Of a DNA stretch of 64,000 nucleotides, positions 35,642 through 47,091 are shown piece by piece; within the stretch, counting starts at the first letter, position 1; every line of letters begins with the position of its first letter. The position numbers and the translations under genes were made by a program. The stretch comes from Denticeps clupeoides (Eukaryota > Chordata > Actinopteri > Clupeiformes > Denticipitidae). Below the pieces are notes generated by a model. That model was not told the DNA's origin. It made no database searches and was given only the letters and a program-made list of their open reading frames with translations. Location: positions 1 to 64,000 of the forward strand of contig NW_021630118.1 in NCBI RefSeq assembly GCF_900700375.1, in the 5' to 3' direction.

Positions 35642-36014
35642 ACAAACTAGGAAGTTTTCCATGTTGTGGAATACCAAGGGCATTTAGACCCAAAAGTGGT
35701 TATTGCTTTTGGTTGAATACAGATCAGATTGAGATGGGCTGTGGAAGTGAGTGGTGATGTAACTACATGATGATTAGAAGCATTAACTAATTCGTCCGAG
35801 CAATTGTCACAGTTTTACCCACAGAAACCATGGCACTGGTGAGGAATCGATCTAGTGCTGGATGCCTGAAATGGGCAGGGCAACAGCAGCAATGCATGGC
35901 CAGATACAAAAGTGTGTGTGACATGACAGGGCATGAACTTTACAGAATGCATGCATTGTTCATTTTAAACAAACAAAAACTAGTTCATGACCTTTACTGC
36001 ATTTTTAATCACAT

Positions 36015-36097
36015 AGGCAGTTGTGGGATTTGAACCCACATTTGTAAAACAGACTGGACATTTACACTAGTAGCACAGACCTTTCAGACAAGCTACC
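36015..36097 (-). pseudogene. tRNA-Leu-like pseudogene, type P
   Basis: It is 83 nt with an intact B box and is paired with Gly(CCC) at 36242. Confidence 0.8.
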
Positions 36098-36241
36098 TTC
36101 TGTGAGATATATTAAATGCAACATCTTTACCATGACTATTTTGAGGAAACTAGTAATGCTTCACAGAACATACAGTGACAGGAGACAACCAAAAGCATCG
36201 TACAAAGATCAATGGTTTGCGTGTTGTTGTAAAAGGTCCAT

Positions 36242-36313
36242 TGCATTGGCCGGGAATCGAACCCGGGTCAACTGCTTGGGAAGCAGCTATGCTCACCACT
36301 ATACCACCAATGC
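36242..36313 (-). tRNA. tRNA-Gly(CCC)
   Basis: This is a 72-nt consensus copy. Confidence 0.92.
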
Positions 36314-36591
36314 ACACAGCTTGCAGGTTGTCGTAGATTTTCTTAAAGGGAGCATGGCACTGATAAGGAGTCAAACTAATGTTTGATGTGTAGTTAGAAG
36401 CTATACTCAGGATTTTGAGAACAATTTATGGCCAGGTGAAAGAGTGCGTGGGTAAAAGGACAGAGGATGAATGTTATTGACTGCTAGATGTTCACCATCA
36501 GGTGTGTCGTGGGTGTATTGTGTTTGCATGGCTGCTTGATGAACACCTAAAACAAAACACTACAATTAGTTCCTTGTAGTTTTCATCATAA

Positions 36592-36673
36592 TGGCAGCGG
36601 TGGGATTTGAACCCACGCCTCCGAAGAGACTGGAGCCTAAATCCAGCGCCTTAGACCGCTCGGCCACACTACC
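36592..36673 (-). tRNA. tRNA-Leu(UAG)
   Basis: This is an 82-nt consensus copy. Confidence 0.92.
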
Positions 36674-36792
36674 ACTCATTAGGTTAATTTAGATCCTGAT
36701 GTGTTATAGAACACTTGAGATGAAAACATGACCTTAGCCAAAATTTGGCTTAAAAAGTTGCACAACACAAAAGCAGGATGAAAAAAGAGGAC

Positions 36793-36864
36793 TGCGTTGG
36801 CTGGGAGTCCAACCCGGGTCAACTAACCTGAAGGCAGCTATGCTCACCACTATACAACAAAGGC
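36793..36864 (-). pseudogene. tRNA-Gly-like pseudogene with UCA anticodon, type B
   Basis: This type B copy is the partner of the Leu at 36592. Confidence 0.78.
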
Positions 36865-37404
36865 ACAAACTAGGAAGTTTTCCATGTTGTGGAATACCAA
36901 GGGCATTTAGACCCAAAAGTGGTTATTTCTTTTGGTTGAATAGAGATCAGATTGAGATGGGCTGTGGAAGTGAGTGGTACTGTAACTACATGATGTTTAG
37001 AAAAATTAACTAATTCTTCTGAGCAATTGTCACAGTTTTTCCCACAGACAGCATGGCACTGGTGAGGAATCAATCTAGTGCTGGATGCCTGAAAGAATCC
37101 ATGGTCAGGGCAACAGCAGCAATGCATGGCCAAATGAAAAAAGTGTGTGTGTGACATGACAGAGCATGAACTTTACAGAATGCATGCATTGTGCATTTTA
37201 AACAAACAAAAACAAATTCGTAACTTTCACTGCTGGTTTAATCATAAAGGCAGAGGTGAGATTTGTAAAATGAAAGAGGATGAATGTTGTTGACTGCTAG
37301 GTGTTCACCATCACTTGTGTCCTGGGTGTATTGTGTTTTCATGGCTGCTTGATGAACACCTAAAACTAAGCACTACAATTAGTTCCTTGTAGTTTTCATC
37401 ATAA

Positions 37405-37486
37405 TGGCAGCGGTGGGATTTGAACCCACGCCTCCAAAGAGACTGGAGCTTAAATCCAGCGCCTTAGACCGCTCGGCCACACTACC
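37405..37486 (-). tRNA. tRNA-Leu(UAA)
   Basis: This is an 82-nt consensus copy. Confidence 0.92.
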
Positions 37487-37605
37487 ACTCGTTAGCTTAT
37501 TTTAGATCCTGATGTGTTATAGAACAATTGAGATGAAAACATGACCTTAGCCAAAATTTGGCTTAAAAAGTTGCACAACACAAAAGCAGGATGAAAAAAG
37601 AGGAC

Positions 37606-37677
37606 TGCGTTGGCTGGGAGTCCAACCCGGGTCAACTAACCTGAAGGCAGCTATGCTCACCACTATACAACAAAGGC
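37606..37677 (-). pseudogene. tRNA-Gly-like pseudogene with UCA anticodon, type B
   Basis: This type B copy is the partner of the Leu at 37405. Confidence 0.78.
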
Positions 37678-38213
37678 ACAAACTAGGAAGTTTTCCATGT
37701 TGTGGAATACCAAGGGCATTTAGACCCAAAAGTGGTTATTTCTTTTGGTTGAATAGAGATCAGATTGAGATGGGCTGTGGAAGTGAGTGGTACTGTAACT
37801 ACATGATGTTTAGAAAAATTAACTAATTCTTCTGAGCAATTGTCACAGTTTTACCCACAGAAAGCATGGCACTGGTGAGGAATCGATCTAGTGCTGGATG
37901 CCTGAAAGAATCCATGGGCAGGGCAACAGCAGCAATGCATGGCCAGATACAAAAGTGTGTGTGACATGACAGAGCATGAACTTTACAGAATGCATGCATT
38001 GTGCATTTTAAACAAAAAAAAAAAGTCCTTAACTTTCACTGCTGGTTTAATCATATAGGCAGAGGTGAGATTTGTAAAAAGACAGAGGATGAATATTATT
38101 GACTGCTAGATGTTCACCATTAGGTGTGTCATAGGTGTATTTTGTTTGCATGGCTGCTTGATGAACACCTAAAACTAAACACTACAATTAGTTCCCTGTA
38201 CTTTAAAACATAA

Positions 38214-38295
38214 TGGCAGCGGTGGGATTTGAACCCACGCCTCCGAAGAGACTGGAGCCTTAATCCAGCGCCTTAGACCGCTCGGCCACACTACC
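38214..38295 (-). tRNA. tRNA-Leu(AAG)
   Basis: This is an 82-nt consensus copy and the only AAG gene here not preceded by a LINE unit or a chimeric unit. Confidence 0.92.
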
Positions 38296-38413
38296 ATTCG
38301 TTAGCTCATTTCCGATTCTGATTTGTTATTGAACACTTGAGATGAAGACATGACCTTAGCCAAAATTTGGCTTAAAAAGTTGCACAACACAAAAGCAGGA
38401 CAAAAAAAAGGAC

Positions 38414-38485
38414 TGCGTTGGTTGGGAGTCCAACCTGGGTCAACTAACTGGAAGGCAGCTATGCTCACCACTATACAACCAAGGC
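38414..38485 (-). pseudogene. tRNA-Gly(UCC)-like pseudogene, type C
   Basis: This type C copy is the partner of Leu(AAG) at 38214. Confidence 0.75.
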
Positions 38486-38865
38486 ACAAACTAGGAAGTT
38501 TTCCATGTTGTGGAATACCAAGGGCATTTAGACCCAAAAGTGGTTATTGCTTTTGGTTGAATACAGATCAGATTGAGATGGGCTGTGGAAGTGAGTGGTG
38601 ATGTAACTACATGATGATTAGAAGCATTAACTAATTCGTCTGAGCAATTGTCACAGTTTTACCCACAGAAAGCATGGGACTGGTGAGAAATCGATCTAGT
38701 GCTGGATGCCTGAAAGAATCCATGGGCAGGGCAACAGCAGCAATGCATGGCCAGATACAAAAGTGTGTGTGACATGACAGGGCATGAACTTTACAGAATG
38801 CATGCATTGTTCATTTTAAACAAACAAAAACTAGTTCATGACCTTTACTGCATTTTTAATCACAT

Positions 38866-38948
38866 AGGCAGTTGTGGGATTTGAACCCACATTTGTAAAA
38901 CAGACTGGACATTTACACTAGTAGCACAGACCTTTCAGACAAGCTACC
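38866..38948 (-). pseudogene. tRNA-Leu-like pseudogene, type P
   Basis: It is 83 nt. Its Gly(CCC) partner is deleted (junction near 39097/39098), so this pair encodes no whole tRNA. Confidence 0.8.
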
Positions 38949-39308
38949 TTCTGTGAGATATATTAAATGCAACATCTTTACCATGACTATTTTGAGGAAA
39001 CTAGTAATGCTTCACAGAACATACAGTGACAGGAGACAACCAAAAGCATCGTACAAAGATCAATGGTTTGCGTGTTGTTGTAAAAGGTCCATTGCATGTT
39101 TGATGTGTAGTTAGAAGCTATACTCAGGATTTTGAGAACAATTTATGGCCAGGTGAAAGAGTGCGTGGGTAAAAGGACAGAGGATGAATGTTATTGACTG
39201 CTAGATGTTCACCATCAGGTGTGTCGTGGGTGTATTGTGTTTGCATGGCTGCTTGATGAACACCTAAAACAAAACACTACAATTAGTTCCTTGTAGTTTT
39301 CATCATAA

Positions 39309-39390
39309 TGGCAGCGGTGGGATTTGAACCCACGCCTCCGAAGAGACTGGAGCCTAAATCCAGCGCCTTAGACCGCTCGGCCACACTACC
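39309..39390 (-). tRNA. tRNA-Leu(UAG)
   Basis: This is an 82-nt consensus copy. Confidence 0.92.
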
Positions 39391-39509
39391 ACTCATTAGG
39401 TTATTTTAGATCCTGATGTGTTATAGAACACTTGAGATGAAAACATGACCTTAGCCAAAATTTGGCTTAAAAAGTTGCACAACACAAAAGCAGGATGAAA
39501 AAAGAGGAC

Positions 39510-39581
39510 TGCGTTGGCTGGGAGTCCAACCCGGGTCAACTAACCTGAAGGCAGCTATGCTCACCACTATACAACAAAGGC
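39510..39581 (-). pseudogene. tRNA-Gly-like pseudogene with UCA anticodon, type B
   Basis: This type B copy is the partner of the Leu at 39309. Confidence 0.78.
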
Positions 39582-40121
39582 ACAAACTAGGAAGTTTTCC
39601 ATGTTGTGGAATACCAAGGGCATTTAGACCCAAAAGTGGTTATTTCTTTTGGTTGAATAGAGATCAGATTGAGATGGGCTGTGGAAGTGAGTGGTACTGT
39701 AACTACATGATGTTTAGAAAAATTAACTAATTCTTCTGAGCAATTGTCACAGTTTTTCCCACAGACAGCATGGCACTGGTGAGGAATCAATCTAGTGCTG
39801 GATGCCTGAAAGAATCCATGGTCAGGGCAACAGCAGCAATGCATGGCCAAATGAAAAAAGTGTGTGTGTGACATGACAGAGCATGAACTTTACAGAATGC
39901 ATGCATTGTGCATTTTAAACAAACAAAAACAAATTCGTAACTTTCACTGCTGGTTTAATCATAAAGGCAGAGGTGAGATTTGTAAAATGAAAGAGGATGA
40001 ATGTTGTTGACTGCTAGGTGTTCACCATCACTTGTGTCCTGGGTGTATTGTGTTTTCATGGCTGCTTGATGAACACCTAAAACTAAGCACTACAATTAGT
40101 TCCTTGTAGTTTTCATCATAA

Positions 40122-40203
40122 TGGCAGCGGTGGGATTTGAACCCACGACTCCAAAGAGACTGGAGCTTAAATCCAGCGCCTTAGACCGCTCGGCCACACT
40201 ACC
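40122..40203 (-). tRNA. tRNA-Leu(UAA)
   Basis: It is 82 nt and shares the variable-arm/T-stem substitution seen at 30687. Confidence 0.88.
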
Positions 40204-40322
40204 ATTCGTTAGCTTATTTTAGATCCTGATGTGTTATAGAACAATTGAGATGAAAACATGACCTTAGCCAAAATTTGGCTTAAAAAGTTGCACAACACAA
40301 AAGCAGGATGAAAAAAGAGGAC

Positions 40323-40394
40323 TGCGTTGGCTGGGAGTCCAACCCGGGTCAACTAATTGGAAGGCAGTTATGTTCACCACTATACAACCAAGGC
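40323..40394 (-). pseudogene. Hybrid tRNA-Gly(UCC)-like pseudogene (types B/A)
   Basis: The 3' half (T arm with broken B box) is type B; the anticodon arm and 5' half are type A. This is a visible exchange point inside a tRNA sequence. Confidence 0.8.
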
Positions 40395-40768
40395 ACAAAC
40401 TAAGAAGTTTTCCATGTTGTGGAATACCAAGGGCATTTAGACCCAAAAGTGGTTATTGCTTTTGGTTGAATACAGATCAGATTGAGATGGGCTGTGGAAG
40501 TGATTGGTGATGTAACTACATAATGTTTAGAAGCATTAACTAATTCTTCTGAGCAATTGTCACAGTTTTACCCACAGACAGCATGGCACTGGTGAGGAAT
40601 CGATCTAGTGCTGGATGCCTGAAAGAATCCATGCATCCAGCAGCAATGCATGGCCAGATACAAAAGTGTGTGCGACATGACAGGGTATGAACTTTACCGA
40701 ATGCATGCATTGTTCATTTTAAACAAACAAAAACTAATTCATGACCTTTACTGCATTTTTAATCACAT

Positions 40769-40851
40769 AGGCAGTTGTGGGATTTGAACCCACATTTGTA
40801 CAACAGACTGGACATTTACACTAGTAGCACAGACCTTTCAGACAAGCTACC
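40769..40851 (-). pseudogene. tRNA-Leu-like pseudogene, type P
   Basis: It is 83 nt. Its Gly(CCC) partner is deleted (junction near 41000/41001), with the same breakpoints as at 39098. Confidence 0.8.
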
Positions 40852-41210
40852 TTCTGTGAGATATATTAAATGCAACATCTTTACCATGACTATTTTGAGG
40901 AAACTAGTAATGCTTCACAGAACATACAGTGACAGGAGACAACCAAAAGCATCGTACAAAGATCAATGGTTTGCGTGTTGTTGTAAAAGGTCCATTGCAT
41001 GTTTGATGTGTAGTTAGAAGCTATACTCAGGATTTTGAGAACAATTTATGGCCAGGTGAAAGAGTGCGTGGGTAAAAGGACAGAGGATGAATGTTATTGA
41101 CTGCTAGATGTTCACCATCAGGTGTGTCGTGGGTGTATTGTGTTTGCATGGCTGCTTGATGAACACCTAAAACAAAACACCACAATTAGTCCTTGTAGTT
41201 TTCATCATAA

Positions 41211-41292
41211 TGGCAGCGGTGGGATTTGAACCCACGCCTCTGAAGAGACTGGAGCCTAAATCCAGCGCCTTAGACCGCTCGGCCACAATACC
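41211..41292 (-). tRNA. tRNA-Leu(UAG), divergent
   Basis: It is 82 nt. A substitution in the 5' acceptor strand (acaatacc for acactacc on the plus strand) turns a G-C pair into a mismatch, and there is one variable-arm change. Activity may be reduced. Confidence 0.75.
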
Positions 41293-41411
41293 ACTCATTA
41301 GGTTATTTTAGATCCTGATGTGTTATAGAACACTTGAGATGAAAACATGACCTTAGCCAAAATTTGGCTTAAAAAGTTGCACAACACAAAAGCAGGATGA
41401 AAAAAGAGGAC

Positions 41412-41483
41412 TGCGTTGGCTGGGAGTCCAACCCGGGTCAACTAACCTGAAGGCAGCTATGCTCACCACTATACAACAAAGGC
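41412..41483 (-). pseudogene. tRNA-Gly-like pseudogene with UCA anticodon, type B
   Basis: This type B copy is the partner of the Leu at 41211. Confidence 0.78.
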
Positions 41484-41866
41484 ACAAACTAGGAAGTTTT
41501 CCATGTTGTGGAATACCAAGGGCATTTAGACCCAAAAGTGGTTATTTCTTTTGGTTGAATAGAGATCAGATTGAGATGGGCTGTGGAAGTGAGTGGTACT
41601 GTCACTACATGATGTTTAGAAAAATTAACTATTTCTTCTGAGCAATTGTCACAGTTTTTCCCACAGACAGCATGGCACTGGTGAGGAATCAGTCTAGTGC
41701 TGGATGCCTGAAAGAATCCATGGTCAGGGCAACAGCAGCAATGCATGGCCAAATGAAAAAAGTGTGTGTGTGACATGACAGGGCATGAACTTTACAGAAT
41801 GCATGCATTGTTCATTTTAAACAAACAAAAACTAATTCATGACCTTTACTGCATTTTTAATCACAT

Positions 41867-41949
41867 AGGCAGTTGTGGGATTTGAACCCACATTTGTACA
41901 ACAGACTGGACATTTACACTAGTAGCACAGACCTTTCAGACAAGCTACC
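41867..41949 (-). pseudogene. tRNA-Leu-like pseudogene, type P
   Basis: It is 83 nt with an intact B box and is paired with Gly(CCC) at 42094. Confidence 0.8.
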
Positions 41950-42093
41950 TTCTGTGAGATTTATTAAATGCAACATCTTTACCATGACTATTTTGGGGAA
42001 ACTAGTAATGCTTCACAAAACATACAGTGACAGGAGACAACCAAAAGCATCGTACAAAGATCAATGATTTGCGTGTTGTTGTAAAAGGTCCAT

Positions 42094-42165
42094 TGCATTG
42101 GCCGGGAATCGAACCCGGGTCAACTGCTTGGGAAGCAGCTATGCTCACCACTATACCACCAATGC
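42094..42165 (-). tRNA. tRNA-Gly(CCC)
   Basis: This is a 72-nt consensus copy. Confidence 0.92.
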
Positions 42166-42441
42166 ACACAGCTTGCAGGATGTCGTAGTTTTTCTTAAAG
42201 GGAGCATGGCACTGATAAGGAGTCAAACTAATGTTTGATGTGTAGTTAGAAGCTATACTCAGGATTTTGAGAACAATTTATGGCCAGGTGAAAGAGTGCG
42301 TGGGTGAAAGGACAGGATGAATGTTATTGACTGCTAGATGTTCACCATCAGGTGTGTCGTGGGTGTATTGTGTTTTAATGGCTGCTTGATGAACACCTAA
42401 AACTAAGCACTACAATTAGTTCCCTGTACTTTAAAACATAA

Positions 42442-42513
42442 TGGCAGCGGTGGGATTTGAACCGACGCCTCCGAAGAGACTGGAGCCTAAATCCAGCGCC
42501 TTAGCCCACTCGG
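42442..42513 (-). pseudogene. 5'-truncated tRNA-Leu(UAG) pseudogene
   Basis: It has the shared 5' deletion and T-arm change. Confidence 0.85.
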
Positions 42514-42595
42514 CTCATTTTAGATCCTGATGTGTTAAAGAACACTTGAGATGAAGACATGACCTTATCCAAAATTTGGCTTAAAAAAAGAGGAC

Positions 42596-42656
42596 TGCAT
42601 TGGCTGGGAGTCGAACCTGGGTATCTTGCTTGGAAGGCAGCTATGCTCAACACTAT
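42596..42656 (-). pseudogene. tRNA-Gly(UCC) pseudogene split by LINE
   Basis: The remaining ten bases lie at 44491-44500. Confidence 0.88.
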
Positions 42657-44490
42657 TCAGAATCAGAAACAGAATCGTATTTATTGGCCAAGTAAGTGCA
42701 AGCACATACAAGGAAATTGATTCCGGTAGATGGTGTCTCTCAAGTACAATGTAGGAGAAAAAGATAAAAAACAACAACAACAACAAACAACAACAACAAC
42801 AATGTGCAAGGGTGTTGTGCTATTGTCCAAATTGTGGATTGTTTGTGATTTATAAATAACTATAACTATATCTACTATTTATGAATAAATAGGCAAAAAA
42901 CAAACGAAATCTTATATACAAGTGAACATAAAGTGCAGTGTGTAATGATGGATGAGATTTACAGTATCAGCCGTTTAGGAGGGAGATGGCGAGGGGGAAG
43001 AAACTGTTCTTGTGTCGGCTGGTCCTGGTCTGCAGGCTTCTATAACGTCTGCCAGCGAGCAGCAGGTCAAAGAGCCTGTGACCAGGGTGTGAGGGGTCTG
43101 AGATGATTTTCCCTGCCATTTTCCTGGATCTTGAGAGGTACAGGTCCTGGATGGAGGGCAAGGGGGCACCGGTGATCCTTTCTGCTGACCGTACAGTCCG
43201 CTGCAGTCTGATCCTGTCCGGTTTAGTGGCTGCTCCATACCAGACAGTGATGGAGGAGCACAGGACAGACTCAATGACCGCAGTGTAGAACTGGATCAGC
43301 AGCTCCTGTGGAAGACTGTACTTCCCCAGTTGCCTCAGGAAGTACATCCTCTGCTGGGTCTTTTTGAGGATGGAGGAGATGTTGGTCTCCCACTTCAGGT
43401 CCTGGGAAATGGTGGTGCCTAGGAATGTGAAGGTCTCCACAATAGACACCAGCCTGTCTGATATAGTGAGGGGGAGCAATGTTGAGGGATGTCTCCTGAA
43501 GTCCACCGTCATCTCCACAGTCTTAAGCGTGTTCAGCACCAGGTTGTGTTGACTGCACCAGAGTACCAGACGCTCAACTTCCTGTCGGTATGCAGACTCA
43601 TCACCATCCTGGATGAGCCCAATGACAGTGGTGTCGTCTGCAAACTTCAGGAGTTTCACAGTTGAGTTCCTGGAGGGCAGTCGTTGGTGTACAGGGAGAA
43701 GAGAAGTGGGGAGAGGACACATCCGTGAGGGGCACCAGTACTGAGGGACCGTGTTCCAGAAGTGATCTCCCTCAGCCTCACTTGCTGCTTCCTGTCTGTC
43801 AGGAAGCTGGTGATCCACTTGCAGGTACCAGGTGACACGCTGAGCTGGGAGAGTTTGGAGGTGAGGAGTTCAGGCACAATGGTGTTGAATGCTGAGCTGA
43901 AGTCCACAAACAGAATCCTGGCATAGGTTCCCGGGCGGTCGAGATGTTGCAGGATGTAATGCAGCCCCATATTCACTACATCATCCACCGACCTGTTTGC
44001 CCGGTAGGCAAACTGCAGGGGGTCCAGTTGGTGTTCTGTGATGTCCTTTAGATGGGCTAAAACCAGGCGTTCAAAGGATTTCATGACCACAGACGTCAAG
44101 ACGACAGGTCTGTAGTCATTTGGAACAGTGATGGTGGGTTTCTTGGGGACCGGAATAATGGTGGAGCGTTTGAAGCAGGTGGGAACTTCACACAGCTCCA
44201 GGGATCTGTTGAAGATGTGGGGGAAGATGGGAGCCAGCTGTTCAGCACAGGCTTTGAGACAGGAGGGGGAGACACTGTCTGGACCTGCGGCTTTCCTGGT
44301 CTTCTGTTTCTGGAACAGCCAACGCACATCTTCAACGTGTATTCTGAGATCCAGGGGGGGTGGGGGGGTGAGAGGTGTGACAGGGTTCATTGTCTCTGGG
44401 AAGGGGTGGGTGACAGAGGAGGATGGGGAGGAGTGAGGAGTGATGGTGGTCTGTGTCTCTGGAGTGGGGTGGTTGAGGGGTGTGAATCAT
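42657..44490 (-). mobile_element. 5'-truncated CR1/L2-superfamily LINE, copy 7
   Basis: This is the short class. The G-rich 5' stretch lacks the same segment as in copy 1 and shares its gagatccag text, unlike the gagtttcag of copies 2-6. Confidence 0.92.
42967..44390 (-). pseudogene. LINE reverse transcriptase remnant (copy 7)
   Basis: The first segment (43656-44390, 244 residues) holds KAAGPDSV near residue 33, DYRPV near 92, motif A Asp at about 163 and motif B GAPHGC near 219. The second segment (42967-43818, 283 residues, another frame) holds FADD at about 59-62, the thumb and the C-terminal domain. It is the best-preserved copy but still lacks endonuclease and ORF1. Confidence 0.88.
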
Positions 44491-45037
44491 CAACCAAGGC
44501 ACAAACTAGGAAGTTTTCCATGTTGTGGAATACCAAAATGCATTTAGATCCAAAAGTTGTATTTGCTTTTGGTTGAATACAGATCAGATTGAGATGGGCT
44601 GTGGAAGTGAGTGGTGGTGTAACTACATGATGTTAAGAAGCATTATTTAATTCCTCTGGGCAATTGTCACAGATTTTCCCACAGAGAGCATGGCCCGGGT
44701 GAGCAATCAATCTAATGCTGGATTCCTGAAAGAATCCATGGTCAGGGCAACAGCAGCAATGCATGGCCAGATAAAAAAGTGTGTGTGACATGACAGAGCA
44801 TGAACTTTACAGAATGCATGCATTGTGCATTTTAAACAAAACAAAAAAGTCCTTAACTTTCACTGCTGGTTTAATCATATAGGCAGAGGTGAGATTTGTA
44901 AAAAGACAGAGGATGAATATTATTGACTGCTAGGTGTTCACCATCAGGTGTGTCGTGGGTGTATTGTGTTTTAATGGCTGCTTGATGAACACCTAAAACT
45001 AAGCACTACAATTAGTTCCTTGTAGTTTTCATCATAA

Positions 45038-45119
45038 TGGCAACGTTGGGATTTGAACCCACACCTCCGAAGAGACTGGAGCTTAAATCCTGCGCCTTAG
45101 ACCACTCGGCCACACTACC
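45038..45119 (-). pseudogene. Divergent tRNA-Leu(UAA) pseudogene
   Basis: It is 82 nt with substitutions in the acceptor, T stem and variable arm and an A-A mismatch in the anticodon stem. It is the most diverged Leu copy of the main type. About 190 bp beyond it lies a whole Gly(CCC). Confidence 0.72.
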
Positions 45120-45310
45120 ATTCATTAGCTTAATTTAGATCCTGATGTGTTATAGAACACTTGAGATGAAAACATGACCTTAGCCAAAATGTGGCTTTAG
45201 GTGTTCATTTTGGGGAAACTAGTAGTACTTCACAGAACATAGAGTGACAGGAGGCAACCAATAGCATCTTACAAAGATGAATAGTTTGCGTATTGTTGTA
45301 ATAGGTCCAT

Positions 45311-45382
45311 TGCATTGGCCGGGAATCGAACCCGGGTAAACTGCTTGGGAAGCAGCTATACTCACCACTATACCACCAATGC
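45311..45382 (-). tRNA. tRNA-Gly(CCC), divergent
   Basis: It is 72 nt, with two substitutions (plus strand gggtaaac and gctatactc) outside the anticodon and conserved boxes. The stems still pair. Confidence 0.85.
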
Positions 45383-45660
45383 ACAAATCTTGCTGGTTGT
45401 CGTAGTTTTTCTTAAAGGGAGCATGGCACTGATAAGGAGTCAAACTAATGTTTGATGAGTAGTTAGAAGCTATACTCAGGATTTTGCGAACAATTTATGA
45501 CCAGGTTAAAGAGTGCGTGGGTAAAAAGACAGAGGATGAATGTTATTGACTGCTAGATGTTCACCATTAGGTGTGTCATAGGTGTATTTTGTTTGCATGG
45601 CTGCTTGATGAACACCTAAAACTAAACACTACAATTAGTTCCCTGTACTTTAAAACATAA

Positions 45661-45742
45661 TGGCAGCGGTGGGATTTGAACCCACGCCTCCGAAGAGACT
45701 GGAGCCTTAATCCAGCGCCTTAGACCGCTCGGCCACACTACC
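45661..45742 (-). tRNA. tRNA-Leu(AAG)
   Basis: This 82-nt consensus copy is paired with a type B rather than type C Gly relic. Confidence 0.92.
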
Positions 45743-45861
45743 ACTCATTAGGTTATTTTAGATCCTGATGTGTTATAGAACACTTGAGATGAAAACATGA
45801 CCTTAGCCAAAATTTGGCTTAAAAAGTTGCACAACACAAAAGCAGGATGAAAAAAGAGGAC

Positions 45862-45933
45862 TGCGTTGGCTGGGAGTCCAACCCGGGTCAACTAACCTGA
45901 AGGCAGCTATGCTCACCACTATACAACAAAGGC
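45862..45933 (-). pseudogene. tRNA-Gly-like pseudogene with UCA anticodon, type B
   Basis: This type B copy is the partner of Leu(AAG) at 45661. Confidence 0.78.
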
Positions 45934-46313
45934 ACAAACTAGGAAGTTTTCCATGTTGTGGAATACCAAGGGCATTTAGACCCAAAAGTGGTTATTTCTT
46001 TTGGTTGAATAGAGATCAGATTGAGATGGGCTGTGGAAGTGAGTGGTACTGTAACTACATGATGTTTAGAAAAATTAACTAATTCGTCTGAGCAATTGTC
46101 ACAGTTTTACCCACAGAAAGCATGGCACTGGTGAGGAATCGATCTAGTGCTGGATGCCTGAAAGAATCCATGGGCAGGGCAACAGCAGCAATGCATGGCC
46201 AGATACAAAAGTGTGTGTGACATGACAGGGCATGAACTTTACAGAATGCATGCATTGTTCATTTTAAACAAACAAAAACTAATTCATGACCTTTACTGCA
46301 TTTTTAATCACAT

Positions 46314-46396
46314 AGGCAGTTGTTGGATTTGAACCCACATTTGTAAAACAGACTGGACATTTACACTAGTAGCACAGACCTTTCAGACAAGCTACC
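46314..46396 (-). pseudogene. tRNA-Leu-like pseudogene, type P
   Basis: It is 83 nt with one T-arm border change and is paired with Gly(CCC) at 46541. Confidence 0.8.
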
Positions 46397-46540
46397 TTCT
46401 GTGAGATATATTAAATGCAACATCTTTACCATGACTATTTTGAGGAAACTAGTAATGCTTCACAGAACATACAGTGACAGGAGACAACCAAAAGCATCGT
46501 ACAAAGATCAATGGTTTGCGTGTTGTTGTAAAAGGTCCAT

Positions 46541-46612
46541 TGCATTGGCCGGGAATCGAACCCGGGTCAACTGCTTGGGAAGCAGCTATGCTCACCACTA
46601 TACCACCAATGC
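46541..46612 (-). tRNA. tRNA-Gly(CCC)
   Basis: This is a 72-nt consensus copy, the last whole Gly gene before the U6 array. Confidence 0.92.
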
Positions 46613-46890
46613 ACACAGCTTGCAGGTTGTCGTAGATTTTCTTAAAGGGAGCATGGCACTGATAAGGAGTCAAACTAATGTTTGATGTGTAGTTAGAAGC
46701 TATACTCAGGATTTTGAGAACAATTTATGGCCAGGTGAAAGAGTGCGTGGGTAAAAGGACAGAGGATGAATGTTATTGACTGCTAGATGTTCACCATCAG
46801 GTGTGTCGTGGGTGTATTGTGTTTGCATGGCTGCTTGATGAACACCTAAAACAAAACACCACAATTAGTTCCTTGTAGTTTTCATCATAA

Positions 46891-46972
46891 TGGCAGCGGT
46901 GGGATTTGAACCCACGCCTCCGAAGAGACTGGAGCCTAAATCCAGCGCCTTAGACCGCTCGGCCACACTACC
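46891..46972 (-). tRNA. tRNA-Leu(UAG)
   Basis: This is an 82-nt consensus copy. Confidence 0.92.
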
Positions 46973-47091
46973 ACTCATTAGGTTATTTTAGATCCTGATG
47001 TGTTATAGAACACTTGAGATGAAAACATGACCTTAGCCAAAATTTGGCTTAAAAAGTTGCACAACACAAAAGCAGGATGAAAAAAGAGGAC

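Larger units (their letters stand above)
29297..36014. repeat. tRNA higher-order repeat block 3
   Basis: This 6718-bp block has the same seven-pair order as block 2 and near-identical sequence. After it the regular order breaks up. Confidence 0.85.
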
